Assembly: GCA_963582345.1 (NCBI GenBank)
Contig: CAUZSN010000060.1
Location: forward strand, 1-17,165
Direction of reading: 5' to 3'
DNA: 17,165 nt
Source of the DNA: CAUZSN01 sp963582345
GTDB taxonomy: Bacteria; Planctomycetota; Planctomycetia; Planctomycetales; Planctomycetaceae
The translations under genes and the position numbers were made by a program. Below, in pieces: positions 14,101 through 17,165 of the stretch. Within the stretch, counting starts at the first letter, position 1, and each line of letters opens with the position of its first letter. The notes beneath the pieces were generated by a model that saw only the letters and a program-made list of their open reading frames with translations, was not told the DNA's origin and made no database searches.

Positions 14101-15086
14101 CGGAACCGAATCGATAGTCCCGCTCCAGCGAAGAAATCATCAGCAGCGCGGTTCAAACCCAATCCGGCCCGAATGTCAAATTGAACATCATTGCTGACCA
14201 GATATGTGAATCCACCGTTGAAATAATGCTCAGTCTGAGCAGTATCTGATCCACTTGGAAAATATGCAAACCACTCAGTATACATTCCTAGCTCATTGGT
14301 CAGGCCAAAGGCCGCTGTTGCCGATTGAGCGATTGCTAGGTATGCCTTGCCGGTGACTTCGTCCAACGTCCAATTGCCTTGCGTGCTTCCTGCGACCGAC
14401 ACCACTTCGGTCACATCCCAAGAGTAAATCCAATTGACTCCGGGTAGAACTTCGTCATTACTGAATTCACTGCTGCCCGTCGGGACGGTCATTTGCGGAA
14501 TCAAACTCATTTCGGGCAAGATACATTCTTGCGGAGTCAAACCGATCTTGAATCCCACGTATAAATCTTCTACGCCCGAACGGGTTGTTGTCACACCGCC
14601 AATTTCCACCTGTTCATAGGTCGGGAACAACCCAATTCGAAACTCGAGCCAGTTAGCAAGAACTCCGAATCGCAGCAGTGGCTCGCCTATCGAGTGGCCC
14701 GTTAGCGTCGTGCCTGGTTCGTCGTCAAGGATGTAGGTATAGCCAAATTCAAGCTGTGCCACGCCGCATCCAACAGTCGTACCGGCTTCGGTAAAATCCG
14801 GACGGTCTGTGACCAGTGATTCGTCCAGATTAGGGCCGCCTGAAAAGCTCGTATCGTAATTCCACTGAAACAAGGTTCCCGGCGATTCGCGGCAGCTTTG
14901 GCATTGGACCCACGGGGATTCTTCAGGGGTAGAATGATCCCGCGATTTGATTGTAGGCTCGGTCCATGTATGTGAAACTGGGGGATCTGCATAGAGATTA
15001 GTCGAACTAATGCCTGCTCCACTCCAATTAGTCGCCGTTAAAACCAGAAAACTATATGTTGCTATACGAGATTGCTTTACGTCCAT
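14097..15086 (-). CDS. Outer-membrane beta-barrel protein, MetA-like (transporter family)
   Basis: ATG 15086 is preceded by GAGGAG four bases upstream. The 329-residue product has an N-terminal signal sequence (about residues 8-26, F-L-V-L-T-A), a linker with a Cys pair (C-Q-S-C), then from about residue 70 the pattern of the family named after a MetA pathway of phenol degradation: L-V-T-D-R-P-D-F-T, G-V-A-Q-L-E-F-G-Y-T-Y, and alternating aromatic strands with Gly turns. It ends in S-I-R-F-R, a beta-strand close to the C-terminal pattern of outer-membrane barrels. Function is unknown for most members; the pathway name should not be taken as proof of phenol metabolism. The gene is convergent with the kinase, with stop codons overlapping at 14097-14100. 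It lies downstream of the metal permease genes but 417 bases away. Confidence 0.82.
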   Translation of the reverse strand: MDVKQSRIATYSFLVLTATNWSGAGISSTNLYADPPVSHTWTEPTIKSRDHSTPEESPWVQCQSCRESPGTLFQWNYDTSFSGGPNLDESLVTDRPDFTEAGTTVGCGVAQLEFGYTYILDDEPGTTLTGHSIGEPLLRFGVLANWLEFRIGLFPTYEQVEIGGVTTTRSGVEDLYVGFKIGLTPQECILPEMSLIPQMTVPTGSSEFSNDEVLPGVNWIYSWDVTEVVSVAGSTQGNWTLDEVTGKAYLAIAQSATAAFGLTNELGMYTEWFAYFPSGSDTAQTEHYFNGGFTYLVSNDVQFDIRAGLGLNRAADDFFAGAGLSIRFR

Positions 15087-15383
15087 GTGGCTCCTCTACA
15101 TTTCTCTAGGCCACTTTAAAAAGTAGATGTACACCATTCGTGTTCGAGAAATCCGTCGCCTGCCATAGGTTTTCGTATTGGCGCTGAGTATTTCTTTATT
15201 GGATTCGACTGTTTTTGAATCGAAAATAAAATTTTGGCAGCTAAAGATTACTTGAGAGTTCATTGCAGGATTCCAGATATCGCGATGTTCGACCAGCGAC
15301 GCTTTGTAGGCCGCAAGACTGGTTGCTCTAGAAGGATCGGCCGAGCCCAGATTATTCGCGGAAGTCGGAACAAGATCTCGCAA

Positions 15384-15500
15384 CGTGCTGCTGGAACAGG
15401 GCAAACACAGACGCTCGACGTCGCGTTTTATCTGCGGAGTGACCAAGGGAAAGCGACCGTAGTTCTGGAAGAGGTAGCGTTTGCTCGTTCCAGCAGCACG
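15384..15500. repeat. Large nested inverted repeat after the metal permease operon
   Basis: CGTGCTGCTGGAAC (15384-15397) is perfectly inverted at 15487-15500. Inside it GCAAAC (15401-15406) pairs with GTTTGC (15479-15484), GCT (15413-15415) with AGC (15476-15478), and GTCGC (15420-15424) with GCGAC (15453-15457), so the 117 bases can fold as one long hairpin with internal loops. The right arm ends 3 bases from the permease stop codon, so in that operon's message it would be a 3' structure; no U-tract follows on the minus strand. It could be a stabilising or terminating RNA structure or a small palindromic mobile repeat. The rest of the intergenic region, 15087-15383, shows no gene or clear signal. 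Confidence 0.6.
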
Positions 15501-15503
15501 GAG

Positions 15504-16997
15504 TCATGAATAATCTGGATTGGCTTCGTTTTGCGTTGGGATAGTTCGGCCATGGGGATCGTAGTCGGGCGTGTCCAACTCCGCGGCCAATTGGTCCATG
15601 ACATCGGCATCGAGGAAGTGTTCGACGCGCTCGGCCGATCCGTGTAAATGGTCGTTGGGAAGGGTGAAGTGTTTTGCGAGGAAACTTTCCCAGAGGCGGT
15701 GTGAGCGGACTAATCGTTTGGCGGATTCGCGTCCAAGTTCGGTGAGACAATAAGATGAATCAACGATGTCCACTTTGCGATTCAGACGCAGCCAGCAAAC
15801 GGCAAACGTCGCCCAAATCAGTGTAGCGCCTCGAGAGCCTTTCGCGAGTTTGTGGGCTGAGATCTTGCCGACCGTGACGTCTTGTTCTTCAAGTCGGTAC
15901 AGCATCCCGAGAATATCTTCACAAGCGATTCGTAAACTAAGCAGGTTGTTCTGGGCAAGCTTGCTAACAATGCCATGCTGTGGTCCGAATAAAAGTGCGA
16001 GTAAGAACAACAGCCCGCTGGCGACTGCCATCATACCAGAGGTGCTGGCGTCGTCGACCGTATCGAATCCCAACCGGCCGAAAACCAATGGCGGTAGTGT
16101 CAAAGCGGACACGTGACCCAACACGGCACTCATTGCTGCCACAATCAGAGCGATAAGGATCAATCTCGTCAATTTGTCTGTCATCAGGTAAGCGGTGGCA
16201 GGCGGCACGATCAACATGGCGAGCACCAGGATGTTGCCCACACTTTCGAAGGAAGCGACAGCCGTCGCTGCTGTGACAGCCATAAGAGCATAGTGCATCA
16301 CGTGTGAATTGATGCCCAACGTCGTTGCCAAACTCGGATCAAACGCACTGATTCGCAGCTCCTTGAAAAAGAGAACCAACAATATGCCATTTACCGTTAA
16401 ACATAAACCACTGACCAGAGCAGGTCGCGGGATGTCGTGCACACTCTGTATATCACCAAGGTAGCGATAGATTAGCGATGACTCAGCGAGGGTGTCCGGA
16501 ACGGTGAAGACAAACACGGTTTCAATATTACCGTAAAGAACGCAATCTGGATCAATATGCACGCTGTCAGCCGCGATGCGAATCATCAATAGTCCGATTG
16601 CGAATAGGGTCGTGTAGACGACTCCTATTGCTGCGGAGCTTTCGACTCGACCTAGCTTTTGCACCCATTCGGTCAGCAGCGAGGTCAGGATACCGGTAAC
16701 AATTGCGCCGACGAACATCAGTGCATAACTGGTCGAATCGAATGCGTTCGTATGAGTCGCGTGATTTTTGTGCGATTCGATCCAACCTGAGGATTTGAGC
16801 CAGTGAGCGAACAAGAAAGCCGCTACAATTCCGGGTAGGACGGTGTGTGTCAAGGCATCTCCCACCATGCTCTGCCGGCGCAGCACGAGATACGTGCCGG
16901 GTAGCGCACAAGCCATCGCCGCTAACGCGGCCGTGATCACGATCCATGTGTCACTTGGATCCCAACGGGACAGTATTTGTTGGATTTCAGAAGGCAT
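15504..16997 (-). CDS. Manganese/zinc/iron ABC transporter permease fused to DtxR-type domain
   Basis: The 497-residue product begins at ATG 16997, 33 bases after the stop of the previous permease gene. Residues about 15-325 are a MntB/ZnuB/TroC-type permease with roughly eight transmembrane helices and family motifs R-R-Q-S-M-V-G-D-A-L-T-H, L-P-G-I and a later F-D-P-x-x-A-x-x-x-G. Residues about 335-497 match the DtxR/TroR/MntR family: a degenerate winged-helix part, then Y-C-L-T-E-L-G, H-R-L-W-E and A-E-R-V-E-H, ending in D-P-H-G-x-x-I-P. Residues H433, E437, H452, E456, E459 and H460 fall at the spacing of DtxR metal ligands H79, E83, H98, C102, E105 and H106. The permease imports metal; the cytosolic domain may sense it. 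The ATPase and binding protein are expected beyond the right edge. Confidence 0.92.
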   Translation of the reverse strand: MPSEIQQILSRWDPSDTWIVITAALAAMACALPGTYLVLRRQSMVGDALTHTVLPGIVAAFLFAHWLKSSGWIESHKNHATHTNAFDSTSYALMFVGAIVTGILTSLLTEWVQKLGRVESSAAIGVVYTTLFAIGLLMIRIAADSVHIDPDCVLYGNIETVFVFTVPDTLAESSLIYRYLGDIQSVHDIPRPALVSGLCLTVNGILLVLFFKELRISAFDPSLATTLGINSHVMHYALMAVTAATAVASFESVGNILVLAMLIVPPATAYLMTDKLTRLILIALIVAAMSAVLGHVSALTLPPLVFGRLGFDTVDDASTSGMMAVASGLLFLLALLFGPQHGIVSKLAQNNLLSLRIACEDILGMLYRLEEQDVTVGKISAHKLAKGSRGATLIWATFAVCWLRLNRKVDIVDSSYCLTELGRESAKRLVRSHRLWESFLAKHFTLPNDHLHGSAERVEHFLDADVMDQLAAELDTPDYDPHGRTIPTQNEANPDYS

Positions 16998-17030
16998 GGT
17001 CGGTTTTAGTACGACAGCACTGGGTTGCTG

Positions 17031-17165
17031 TTACAGCGGGTGTGGGCTGGGAAGAATTTTCAGTTCAGGGAATCGCTGAATCAGCAACTCCTCTAGTTCA
17101 TTTAGTAATTCTGGCTCTAAGACATGTTCAATTCGGTCAGCATCCCGATCGACGTGGCTCGGCGC
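17031..17165 (-). CDS. Second metal ABC permease with DtxR-type C-terminus (C-terminal part only)
   Basis: The open frame enters from the right edge and stops at TAA 17031-17033, giving 44 residues. It contains R-D-A-D-R-I-E-H-V-L-E, which aligns with the A-E-R-V-E-H metal-site motif of the downstream permease fusion, followed by a helix rich in Leu and Glu. Since it sits 33 bases upstream on the same strand, I infer a tandem permease-DtxR fusion gene; a free-standing DtxR/MntR-type regulator is the alternative. The residue matching DtxR H98 is Asp here, and that matching C102 is Asp, whereas the final Glu-His pair is kept. Confidence 0.6.
   Translation of the reverse strand, partial: APSHVDRDADRIEHVLEPELLNELEELLIQRFPELKILPSPHPL

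Noticed and set aside
15096..15446. 116-codon minus-strand frame in the gap before the barrel gene
   Set aside because: It runs through the left arm of the inverted repeat, has no ribosome site and no recognisable pattern; the opposite plus-strand frame at 15234-15509 is equally unconvincing.

Overview
The window looks like chromosomal DNA of a planctomycete, most likely a member of the Pirellulales. This rests on gene content: an FG-GAP/ASPIC (CRTAC1-type) protein beside a TPR protein, an FHA-GAF histidine kinase, manganese/zinc-type ABC permeases carrying a DtxR-like C-terminal domain, and several membrane-anchored proteins of a type common there. Base composition is moderate and GTG starts are frequent. 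No RNA gene, CRISPR array, transposase or phage gene was found.

Layout. (1) 1-168 (-): start of a probable sugar-phosphate isomerase/epimerase-like protein that runs off the left edge. (2) 169-749: a divergent intergenic region with a fully consensus sigma70-type promoter (549-578) and a structured leader that could act as an attenuator. (3) 750-2616 (+): two paralogous membrane-anchored coiled-coil proteins, then an overlapping 46-residue membrane microprotein. (4) 2737-5769 (-): a large lipoprotein with a PA-IL-like lectin domain and an alkaline-phosphatase-superfamily phosphodiesterase domain. (5) 5770-6432: mostly noncoding, with a plus-strand gene remnant at 6049-6346 (possibly an ATP-grasp gene). 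(6) 6433-11352 (-): the FG-GAP/ASPIC protein, a TPR protein and a TolC-family outer membrane factor, separated by gaps of 100-185 bases. (7) 11591-14100 (+): a possible small lipoprotein, a receiver-like protein lacking the usual acid pair, and an FHA-GAF histidine kinase. (8) 14097-15086 (-): an outer-membrane beta-barrel (MetA-like) protein whose stop codon overlaps that of the kinase. (9) 15087-15503: an intergenic stretch ending in a large nested inverted repeat. (10) 15504-17165 (-): two consecutive metal ABC permease genes, the second cut by the right edge, both ending in DtxR-type C-terminal domains.

How the genes fit together. Much of the window concerns the cell envelope: anchored coiled coils, surface lipoproteins, a lectin-phosphodiesterase, calcium-binding beta-propeller repeats, a TolC channel and a beta-barrel. 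The receiver-like gene and the kinase form a probable signalling pair. The right-hand operon is metal import, with the metal-sensing domain covalently attached to the membrane permease. The items most worth following are the permease-DtxR fusion with a complete set of metal-ligand residues, the promoter/leader before the coiled-coil genes, the coiled-coil/microprotein cluster, the lectin-phosphodiesterase, and the inverted repeat after the permease operon.
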